Source: Clostridiales bacterium (GTDB lineage Bacteria > Bacillota > Clostridia > Christensenellales > Christensenellaceae). From it: a stretch of 11,346 nucleotides of DNA. The translations under genes and the position numbers were made by a program. Shown in pieces: positions 6,299 through 11,346 of the stretch. Position 1 is the stretch's first letter. The number at the start of each line of letters is the position of its first letter. The notes under the pieces are model-generated. The model was not told where the DNA came from. It made no database searches and saw only the letters and a program-made list of their open reading frames with translations. The stretch is from the NCBI GenBank assembly GCA_019420265.1, contig JAHZHM010000010.1, forward strand, positions 1 to 11,346, read 5' to 3'.

Positions 6299-6351
6299 CG
6301 CCTTTGACCTTCGCCTTTGACCTTCGCCCTTGACCTTAATCCCTTGACCTT
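6293..6351 (+). repeat. Short tandem repeat of the C-module tail (5 x GACCTT)
   Basis: GACCTT occurs at 6293, 6306, 6319, 6332 and 6346, a period of 13, 13, 13 and 14 bp. The unit is GACCTTCGCCTTT with small variants. The last copy ends 4 nt before the mnmG stop codon, so in the mnmG mRNA it is a run of AAGGUC repeats right after the stop. Confidence 0.9.
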
Positions 6352-6355
6352 TTCT

Positions 6356-8209
6356 CTACATCCCCCGAGCCTTGAGCTCGACCAGCAGAACCGTGATGTC
6401 TGCCGGGGAGACGCCGGAAATGCGGGCCGCCTGGCCGAGATTCTCCGGCCGCGCATCCGCCAGCTTGGCGCGGGCCTCCAGACGCAAGCCGGAAATGGCG
6501 GAGTAGTCGAAATCCGCGGGCAGACGCCGGTTCTCCAGATTGCGGAACCGCTCCACCTGCGCCTTCTGCTTACCGATGTACCCCTCGTATTTGAGGGCAA
6601 TGCGAATGCACTCGGCCACATCCTCCTCGGGTGCCTCGCCCAGCAGCGCGAATACCTGCTCGGCCTCCACCTCCGGGCGGCGCATGAGCTCGGCCAGCTT
6701 CATCGTGCGGTTCAGCTCCAGGCCGGTCTCCTGCAAAATCTGCGCAGGTGTGGCCGAAGCCTGCTCCAGCTTGGCCGTAAAACGGGCAATCGCCTCCTGT
6801 TTGCGCATAAAGGCGTCGTATCTGGCATCGCTCACCAGCCCGACCTCCCTGCCCTTCTGCACCAGCCGCGCATCCGCGTTGTCCTGCCGCAGCAGCAGGC
6901 GGTATTCCGCCCGGCTGGTCATCATGCGGTAGGGCTCGCGGGTGCCCTTGGTGGCCAGGTCGTCCACCAGCACGCCGGCATACGCCTCGTCCCGCCCTAA
7001 AATGAGCGGCTCGCGCTGCCGCAGAAACTGCACGGCGTTGATGCCCGCCAAAATGCCCTGGGCCGCCGCCTCCTCGTAGCCCGAGGAGCCGTTGATTTGC
7101 CCGGCCAGAAACAGCCCGGCAATCTCTTTATATTCCAAATTCAGCCGAAGCTGCAATGGGTCGATGCAGTCGTATTCGATGGCATAGGCCGTGCGGGTAA
7201 AGCGGACGTGCTCCATGCCCGGGACAGTCCGGTAAAGCGCGATTTGCACCTCCTCGGGCAAACTGCTGGACATCCCCTGGACGTAGTATTCCGTCGTCCC
7301 CAGCCCCTCCGGCTCGAGAAACATCTGGTGCCGCTCTTTTTCCGGGAATTTGACGACCTTGTCCTCGATAGACGGGCAATACCGGGGGCCCGTCCCCTTA
7401 ATCTGCCCGGAATACAGCGGGCTTCTGTGGATATTCTGCCGGATAATCTCGTGGGTTTTCTCGTTGGTATACGCCAGATAGCAGGGCACCTGCTCCCGCT
7501 CAATCTTCCCGCTCAAAAAGGAGAAGGGGACGATTTTCTCATCGCCGTACTGGGGCGTCATTTTGGAAAAATCCAGACTGCGGCCGTCCACCCGGGCGGG
7601 CGTGCCCGTTTTGAAGCGCAGCAGCCGCATGCCCAGCTCAGCCAGCATGGGCGAGAGGGCGTTTGCCCCCTGGAAGCCGGATGGGCCGCTCTGCTGGGAA
7701 AACTCCCCGATGATGATGCGGCTTTTGAGATACACCCCCGTCGCCAGCACGACCGCCCCGCAGCAAAGGTGCGCGCCGCACGCGGTATACACCCCGGCGA
7801 TGCGGCCATTCTGCACATCCAGCGCGGTAATCTCGCCCTGGCGGATTTCCAGGTTGTCCGTATGCTCGAGCGTCTGCTTCATATAGGCCTGATAGGCTTT
7901 TTTATCCGCCTGCGCCCGCAGAGAGTGCACGGCCGGGCCCTTGCCCGTATTGAGCATTTTGATTTGGATGAAGGTTGCATCGATGGCCAGGCCCATCTGC
8001 CCGCCCAGCGCATCCACTTCCCGCACCAGGTGCCCTTTGGCCGTGCCCCCGATGGAGGGGTTGCAGGGCATGAGACCGATACTGTCCAGGTTGAGCGTGA
8101 GCAGCAGCGTGCGCATGCCCATGCGCGCGCCGGCCAGCGCCGCTTCGATGCCCGCGTGCCCCGCGCCCACCACGATGATGTCGTATGTTCCGCCTTCGTA
8201 ATAGTTCAT
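6356..8209 (-). CDS. mnmG: tRNA uridine-34 modification FAD protein MnmG (GidA)
   Basis: MnmG forms a complex with MnmE and installs the 5-carboxymethylaminomethyl group on wobble uridine 34 of several tRNAs, using FAD and methylene-tetrahydrofolate. From ATG at 8209 it is 617 aa (E. coli 629). It has the N-terminal FAD-binding GAGHAG (15-20), the conserved PCNPSIGG with C49, the second conserved cysteine C278 in RYCPSIEDK, a SRAEYRLLLRQDNAD motif, and a C-terminal MnmE/tRNA-binding domain. The ORF allows an ATG at 8221, but the GGAG at 8216-8219 sits 6 nt before the inner ATG and inside the longer version, and the inner start gives the family N-terminus. The stop is TAG at 6356-6358. Upstream lies an XRE gene on the same strand, separated by one C module. 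Confidence 0.96.
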   Translation of the reverse strand: MNYYEGGTYDIIVVGAGHAGIEAALAGARMGMRTLLLTLNLDSIGLMPCNPSIGGTAKGHLVREVDALGGQMGLAIDATFIQIKMLNTGKGPAVHSLRAQADKKAYQAYMKQTLEHTDNLEIRQGEITALDVQNGRIAGVYTACGAHLCCGAVVLATGVYLKSRIIIGEFSQQSGPSGFQGANALSPMLAELGMRLLRFKTGTPARVDGRSLDFSKMTPQYGDEKIVPFSFLSGKIEREQVPCYLAYTNEKTHEIIRQNIHRSPLYSGQIKGTGPRYCPSIEDKVVKFPEKERHQMFLEPEGLGTTEYYVQGMSSSLPEEVQIALYRTVPGMEHVRFTRTAYAIEYDCIDPLQLRLNLEYKEIAGLFLAGQINGSSGYEEAAAQGILAGINAVQFLRQREPLILGRDEAYAGVLVDDLATKGTREPYRMMTSRAEYRLLLRQDNADARLVQKGREVGLVSDARYDAFMRKQEAIARFTAKLEQASATPAQILQETGLELNRTMKLAELMRRPEVEAEQVFALLGEAPEEDVAECIRIALKYEGYIGKQKAQVERFRNLENRRLPADFDYSAISGLRLEARAKLADARPENLGQAARISGVSPADITVLLVELKARGM

Positions 8210-8215
8210 CTGTAT

Positions 8216-8219
8216 CTCC
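8216..8219 (-). promoter_or_regulatory. mnmG ribosome binding site that decides the start
   Basis: On the minus strand GGAG lies 6 nt before ATG AAC TAT. The alternative ATG at 8221 overlaps this SD and has no SD of its own, so 8209 is preferred. Confidence 0.75.
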
Positions 8220-8226
8220 ATTTATT

Positions 8227-8280
8227 AAGGTCAAGGGCCATGGGTAAACATGGGGGCATAGCCCCCATACCCCCTTACTA
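8227..8280 (-). repeat. Solitary C module between the XRE gene and mnmG
   Basis: On the plus strand this reads AAGGTCAAGGGCC, then the hairpin ATGGGGGC-ATA-GCCCCCAT, then ACCCCCTTACTATA. There is no A or B module attached. Its AAGGTC end lies 18 nt upstream of the mnmG start, so here the element forms part of the mnmG leader rather than a 3' end. Confidence 0.85.
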
Positions 8281-8306
8281 TAGCATAAAAAAATCTATCG
8301 GTTCAA
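8277..8306 (-). promoter_or_regulatory. Possible mnmG promoter at the 3' end of the XRE gene
   Basis: On the minus strand TTGAAC (8301-8306) and TATAGT (8277-8282) are 18 nt apart. The -35 box lies within the last codons of the XRE gene and the -10 box uses the B/C junction of the repeat. Transcripts would carry the C hairpin in their leader. This is a sequence match only. Confidence 0.4.
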
Positions 8307-8519
8307 ATCCCTTTTCTCCGTCCGCCCTACAAGATAATCCAATGAGACGCCGAAATAATCCGCGATTTTAATCAGAATTTCTAATTTAGGCTCTCGCCGC
8401 ATTATTTCATAATTTTGATATGCTCTTTCTGAAATATCACAATAGATAGCCACCTCACGCTGGGAAAGGCCGCGCTCTTTTCTGCATTGTTTTAGGCGTA
8501 TTGCCAAAATATTTTTCAT
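8295..8519 (-). CDS. Small XRE-family (HTH_3) transcriptional regulator
   Basis: This 74-aa protein is almost entirely a helix-turn-helix domain of the Cro/C1 type: RLKQCRKERGLSQREVAIYC (8-27) then DISERAYQNYEIMRREPK (28-45), and the usual ADYFGVSLDYLVGR ending (53-66). It has no extra sensor domain, so it is likely a simple dimeric repressor. The ATG at 8519 is preceded by a GGTGAG-type SD. It diverges from the two small genes at 8696-9083 across a region with two palindromes and overlapping promoters, the typical layout of a phage or integrative-element switch. Its coding DNA and leader are visibly more AT-rich than mnmG or mnmE, which suggests acquisition. Confidence 0.88.
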   Translation of the reverse strand: MKNILAIRLKQCRKERGLSQREVAIYCDISERAYQNYEIMRREPKLEILIKIADYFGVSLDYLVGRTEKRDLNR

Positions 8520-8530
8520 ATCTCACCACC

Positions 8531-8540
8531 AACAATTGTT
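8531..8540. promoter_or_regulatory. Candidate operator palindrome AACAATTGTT
   Basis: A perfect 10-bp palindrome lies 1 nt upstream of the plus-strand -35 box and 11 nt from the XRE start codon. Its size and place fit an XRE dimer operator that would repress its own gene or the divergent operon. Confidence 0.5.
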
Positions 8541-8541
8541 A

Positions 8542-8570
8542 TTGACATTATCATTATAAAAGAATAAAAT
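8542..8570 (+). promoter_or_regulatory. Strong sigma-A-type promoter of the small-gene operon
   Basis: TTGACA (8542-8547) and TAAAAT (8565-8570) are separated by exactly 17 nt. Transcription should start near 8577, inside the left arm of the inverted repeat 8571-8606. The first downstream gene begins at 8696. Confidence 0.85.
8553..8558 (-). promoter_or_regulatory. Possible -10 box of the XRE gene
   Basis: On the minus strand this reads TATAAT, about 34 nt upstream of the XRE ATG. The matching -35 would lie in the inverted repeat near 8576-8581 (TGTATA), a weak match. It would overlap the plus-strand promoter, so the two promoters would compete. Confidence 0.45.
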
Positions 8571-8607
8571 AGCAGTATACACGAACAAACATTCGTGTAT
8601 ACTGCTA
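8570..8607. repeat. Perfect 16-bp inverted repeat over the transcription start
   Basis: AGCAGTATACACGAA (8571-8585) and TTCGTGTATACTGCT (8592-8606) are perfect complements with the 6-nt centre CAAACA; one more T-A pair extends it to 8570-8607. It covers the expected +1 of the plus-strand promoter, so it fits an operator better than an RNA hairpin, because the transcript would begin inside the left arm. Its core CGAACAAACATTCG resembles the Gram-positive LexA box but has ATTC where the box has GTTC. Confidence 0.85.
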
Positions 8608-8695
8608 AAATTTTTAGCATCGATAACTTTGCTTACAGAACATCCTCAGACGAAATACATTTTTATAGTCTATCGAGACAGAAAGGAGAACAACG

Positions 8696-8878
8696 ATGAA
8701 CAATCAAACCTGCGGCAACTGCGCGTATTTCCGCCTGCACTATATCCGCCGGGGGCGGAGGTATTTTTCGCTCCGCTATGGGCATTGCATCTGCCCGCGC
8801 CTCAAAAAAAGGGATGCCGCCCAGACGGCCTGCCAATATTGGAAATCAGAAAAGGAGGGGCTTCATGTTTCAGATTGA
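8696..8878 (+). CDS. Small Cys-rich protein, candidate metal binder, function unknown
   Basis: This 60-aa protein has C6, C9, C31, C33 and C46, arranged as CGNC (6-9), GHCICP (29-34) and a last ACQYW (45-49). The CxxC plus later cysteines suggest a zinc knuckle, but I cannot assign a family with certainty. From memory, similar CGNC...GHC..P...C..W mini-proteins occur in Clostridial phage and integrative elements; this was not checked. The start is supported by AAAGGAG (8682-8688) with 7-nt spacing. It is the first gene after the TTGACA/TAAAAT promoter, and its stop overlaps the next gene's start by 14 nt, so the two are probably translationally coupled. Confidence 0.78.
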   Translation: MNNQTCGNCAYFRLHYIRRGRRYFSLRYGHCICPRLKKRDAAQTACQYWKSEKEGLHVSD

Positions 8879-9083
8879 CAAAAGAGCATATGGACCGAAC
8901 AGTCCGCGGACAGTTCGGTTTCCGGATGAATTTTTCGAGTATCTCTGCCGCTTGGCGCAGGAGAACGGAATTTCGTTCAACCGATTCGTCATTGAGTGCT
9001 GCAAATATGCGGTGGATCATATGGAGGAAAAAGAAGAGAGAGATGACAAAACCAGCGGGAGTTCCGCTGGTTTTTGCTTGTAA
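8865..9083 (+). CDS. Ribbon-helix-helix-like (Arc/CopG type) small DNA-binding protein
   Basis: The 72-aa product reads PRTVRFPDEFFEYLCRLAQENGIS (14-37) then FNRFVIECCKYAVDHM (38-53). That is a short beta strand with alternating T-V-F residues followed by two helices, as in Arc/MetJ/CopG repressors. A longer ORF starts at 8778, but the ATG at 8865 has AAAGGAGGGG 4-9 nt upstream, so I chose it. The last 11 codons (KTSGSSAGFCL) are the DNA of a terminator hairpin, which is odd; in another frame a TGA at 9044-9046 would stop just before the hairpin, so a small frameshift in the preceding purine-rich run is possible. Likely role: a second transcriptional regulator of the cassette. Confidence 0.8.
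   Translation: MFQIDKRAYGPNSPRTVRFPDEFFEYLCRLAQENGISFNRFVIECCKYAVDHMEEKEERDDKTSGSSAGFCL
9048..9075 (+). terminator. Intrinsic terminator inside the end of the RHH gene
   Basis: The 11-bp stem AAAACCAGCGG (9048-9058) pairs with CCGCTGGTTTT (9064-9074) around the loop GAGTT, with a T-run at 9071-9075. The in-frame stop of the RHH gene (TAA 9081-9083) lies beyond the hairpin, so transcripts ending at the T-run would lack the stop codon. Confidence 0.85.
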
Positions 9084-9121
9084 GATTATTCCATTTTTGT
9101 ATGAGATTGCTTGTCGGGGAG

Positions 9122-9163
9122 AAGGGCAAGGACAAGTTCAAGGTCAAGGGCAAAATCAAGGAC
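9122..9163 (-). repeat. 12-bp tandem repeat related to the C-module tail
   Basis: Three units of 12 bp, AAGGGCAAGGAC, AAGTTCAAGGTC and AAGGGCAAAATC, are followed by a half unit AAGGAC. The segment AAGGTCAAGGGC (9140-9151) is identical to the start of the C module at 8227. It lies 38 nt after the RHH stop. Bases 9084-9121 and 9164-9242 show nothing else I can recognise. Confidence 0.8.
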
Positions 9164-9242
9164 TTCTAGCTGTGCAAATTTTCCATATTGTGCAGAATCC
9201 GACCAATTCTCTGTTTCAAAAGACTTTCTCTTGTTACTTTTG

Positions 9243-9664
9243 GCGCTCCTGCGGAGGGCAATACCCGATTGCCGGGGCAGCGAAACCTGCCAGTTCCGCA
9301 CGCGCTGGCTCCGTATGCCGTGCGCAGCACCGTGGGGGTGGGATGTGCGATAGAGGTTGTTGGAAACTGTCTGGCTCTGCCGCACAAGCAATTTCGGAAA
9401 ATTCCCCTAGCCCCAGCTGCCGTACATACACCCCCACACCCCCGTTTCCGCTCATCTCTAGCCTCGAGTTTGCTGATAGGAAGAATGACAACAGAATGGA
9501 AGCATCTGCTGACCCCGTATGCCGCGCGCAGCACCTCCTACGGAGGGCGCACCACACCCGAATGACGAAACAGAAAAACCTGTCCATTCTGCACGCGATG
9601 TTGCCAGTCAGTTTGTCAGAGGGCAAATGCTCGCGCAAATTGTGCTTGCCGCAAAGAGTTGCCT
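9243..9664 (+). repeat. Two A units with a D leader motif, partly decayed
   Basis: An A unit begins CTCCTGCGGAG (9246) with the A1 stretch CCCGATTGCCGGGGCAG. A D motif CCGTATGCCGTGCGCAGCACC lies at 9311-9331 and recurs as CCGTATGCCGCGCGCAGCACC at 9515-9535; its GTGC-GCA-GCAC core is a small hairpin. The second D leads straight into CTCCTACGGAG, a full A1 (CCCGAATGACGAAACAG) and an A2 near 9625 (GCAAATGCTC). Bases 9332-9514 are only weakly repeat-like, and no gene is supported there. Confidence 0.7.
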
Positions 9665-9924
9665 TTATGTGCCGTGCGCAGCACCTCCTGCGGAGAGCAC
9701 ACCACACCCGAATGATAGAACGGTGGAGTTTGTTATTCCTACACGCGACGTTGCCAGTCAGTTTGCCAGAAAGCACATGCTCCCACATTTCCTGCTTGCC
9801 GAGCCTGCTTTCTATCCATAATGTGCCCGCTGCACGCGCTTTCTACTCGCACTACCCCATTTTTATGCCCTAGTGAGGGGGTATGGGGGCTTTGCCCCCA
9901 TGTTTAAGAACGGCCCTTGACCTT
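9665..9924 (+). repeat. Full composite repeat D-A-B-C ending next to the mnmE stop
   Basis: It holds a D motif (9665-9684, TATGTGCCGTGCGCAGCACC), CTCCTGCGGAG, an A1 stretch (CCCGAATGATAGAACGG), an A2 near 9772 (AGCACATGCTC), a long B module (CTGCACGCGCTTTCTACTCG) and a perfect C (9876-9924, ATGGGGGC-TTT-GCCCCCAT). The CCCTTGACCTT tail ends 7 nt before the mnmE stop codon. This is the best-preserved copy and a good reference for the family. Confidence 0.85.
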
Positions 9925-9931
9925 TTCCCTT

Positions 9932-11296
9932 TTATTTCCCCAGGCAGAACTTGTTAAAAATGCGGTCGATAATCTCCTCGCCGACGGTCTGGCCGGTAAT
10001 CTCGCCCAGGCGCATCCAGGCGTCGTTCAAATCGATGGTGATGCAGTCCAGGTCCTCGCCGCGCTCCATGGCCGAAATCGCCTCGGCCAGCGCATCCCCG
10101 GCCCTGCGCAACGCGTGCGCGTGCCGCGCATTGGTAATCAAAACGCCCTCGGAAAGCTGCGCACTGCCCACCGCCTGCTGGTAAATCTCATCCAAAAGCG
10201 CCGTAATCCCCTGGCCGGTTTTGGCCGAAATGCAGAGCGGCTCGCCGCCCGCCAACTGCCGCGCCTGCCGCAAAACCTCGCTGTTTTGGGGCAAATCGCT
10301 CTTGCTCAGGGCGACAATCATGCCCGCCGGGCTCTGCTTTGCCAGAGAGACCGCCTGCGCATCCTCCTCCGAGAGCGGCGCAGAGCCATCCAGCAAGACC
10401 ACCGCCACCCCCGCCTGCTGGATGGCATCCCGGGAGCGCTGTACGCCCATGCGCTCGATGGCGTCCTCGGTCTGCCGGATGCCCGCCGTATCCAGAAAAC
10501 GCAGGGCCAGACCCCGGTGCGTATAGTGCCCGGAGACGATATCCCGCGTCGTCCCGGGGATATTGCTGACGATGGCCCGCTCCTCGCCGAAAATCGCGTT
10601 GAGCAGGGAAGATTTGCCCGCGTTCGGCCTGCCGCACAGGGCGACTTCGATGCCCTCCCGCACGGCCCGCCCCTGCCGGAAGCTCCCAGCCAGCGTCTGT
10701 GCCTGGGTGCAGAGTGCCCGCAGCCTGGGCAGCGCCTCGCCGGCGATTTGGTCCTCCAAATCCTCTTCGGGATACTCGATGCCCGCCTCCATTTCGGCCA
10801 GGATATCCGAGAGGGCATCCTGCATGGCGCGGATTTGCCCCGAAAGCTCGCCGCTCATCTGCCGGGCGGCGCGTTTGGCGCCCTCCTCCGAGAGTGAGCC
10901 GATGTGGTCGGCCACGGCTTCGGCCTCAGAGAGGTCTATCTTGCCGTTTAGGAAGGCGCGCTTGGTAAATTCGCCCGGCTCTGCCGGCCGTGCGCCGTTT
11001 TGAATGAGCAGTTCCAGTGTGAGCTGCGTGGCGACCTGCCCGCCATGGCAATGAATCTCGAACACGTCCTCCCCGGTATACGAGGCTGGCGCCTGGAAGT
11101 AGACGCCCAGGGCCTGGTCTATCACGGCCGGGCCGTCCATCACTTTGCCCAGGGCAAAATACCGGGGGCGCAGCTCCGCTCCCGTAAAAAAGACCCGCCG
11201 GGCCACGGCCAGGGCATCTTTGCCGCTCAGCCGCAAGATGGAAATGCCTGCGCTCCCTGCCGCCGTGGCGACTGCGCAGATGGTATCTTCTCGCAT
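9932..11296 (-). CDS. mnmE: tRNA modification GTPase MnmE (TrmE, ThdF)
   Basis: MnmE is the GTPase partner of MnmG; dimerisation of its G domains drives modification of tRNA wobble uridine 34. The protein is 454 aa, the same as E. coli. The N-terminal tetrahydrofolate-binding domain starts MREDTICAVAT and ISILRLSG (18-25). The helical domain carries an inserted G domain with P-loop GRPNAGKSS (222-230), G2 GTTRD (248-252), G3 DTAG (269-272), G4 SKSD (331-334) and G5 SAK (357-359). The C-terminus is FCLGK with the conserved C451. The ATG at 11296 has GGAG 5 nt upstream. The stop is TAA at 9932-9934. No promoter is clear in the 50 nt upstream before the window ends. Confidence 0.97.
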   Translation of the reverse strand: MREDTICAVATAAGSAGISILRLSGKDALAVARRVFFTGAELRPRYFALGKVMDGPAVIDQALGVYFQAPASYTGEDVFEIHCHGGQVATQLTLELLIQNGARPAEPGEFTKRAFLNGKIDLSEAEAVADHIGSLSEEGAKRAARQMSGELSGQIRAMQDALSDILAEMEAGIEYPEEDLEDQIAGEALPRLRALCTQAQTLAGSFRQGRAVREGIEVALCGRPNAGKSSLLNAIFGEERAIVSNIPGTTRDIVSGHYTHRGLALRFLDTAGIRQTEDAIERMGVQRSRDAIQQAGVAVVLLDGSAPLSEEDAQAVSLAKQSPAGMIVALSKSDLPQNSEVLRQARQLAGGEPLCISAKTGQGITALLDEIYQQAVGSAQLSEGVLITNARHAHALRRAGDALAEAISAMERGEDLDCITIDLNDAWMRLGEITGQTVGEEIIDRIFNKFCLGK

Positions 11297-11346
11297 GGTT
11301 TCTCCTTTTGGTTTGGTGATTGGGGCAGAAGGACAGGGGGTTAAGG

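Noticed and set aside
7337..7350. Possible Noc-binding site TTTTTCCGGGAATT
   Set aside because: Only 11 of 14 positions match ATTTCCCGGGAAAT and it lies inside mnmG; likely chance.
7097..8371. 424-aa plus-strand ORF
   Set aside because: It is antisense to mnmG and then runs through a repeat; it has no recognisable domain or start signal.
8629..9873. 414-aa plus-strand ORF
   Set aside because: It is out of frame with the two small genes that have SDs, then translates repeats; low-complexity GQGQ comes from the 12-bp tandem.
9917..10897. 326-aa plus-strand ORF
   Set aside because: It is antisense to mnmE, whose GTPase motifs are complete.
11311..11346. Start of another C module at the right edge (ends GGGGGTTAAGG)
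   Set aside because: Only TTAAGG resembles the C start at 8225-8230; too short to call before the window ends.

Overview
This window looks like the origin-proximal housekeeping region of a GC-rich member of the Clostridia/Firmicutes. The gene set mnmE, mnmG, rsmG, noc, parA, parB is the conserved Gram-positive series near oriC, and three perfect parS sites (TGTTTCACGTGAAACA) lie in the window. Because mnmE normally follows dnaA/rpmH/rnpA/yidC/jag, oriC is probably beyond the right edge; that is inference.

Layout, left to right: a repeat-rich non-coding stretch with parS-1 and a terminator (1-712); parB and parA on the minus strand with a TTG start, a clear SD and a sigma-A-type promoter flanked by parS-2 (713-2418); a head-to-head repeat block (2454-3082); noc on the plus strand, opposite to its neighbours (3221-4039), followed by parS-3 and a terminator; more repeats; rsmG on the minus strand (4652-5344); 1 kb of repeats; mnmG on the minus strand (6356-8209); a small AT-richer cassette with an XRE repressor diverging from a two-gene operon of a small Cys-rich protein and a ribbon-helix-helix-like protein (8295-9083); repeats; and mnmE on the minus strand (9932-11296).

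The genes fall into three jobs. ParA/ParB/parS segregate the chromosome and Noc couples nucleoid position to division. MnmE and MnmG together modify the wobble uridine of tRNAs, and RsmG methylates 16S rRNA. The XRE/Cys/RHH trio looks like an acquired regulatory module inserted between mnmG and mnmE, which are often adjacent.

The most striking feature is not a gene. About 39% of the window is non-coding, and almost all of that is one degenerate modular repeat family: a 49-bp A1 unit, an A2 hairpin, a B linker and a C module with a strong G/C hairpin. I count 14 C modules, 10 plus and 4 minus. Copies lie in every long intergenic gap and never inside the housekeeping genes. In all four minus-strand housekeeping genes the AAGGTC end of a C module or its tandem extension begins 2-7 nt after the stop codon. 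No transposase, integrase, tRNA, rRNA or CRISPR array was seen.
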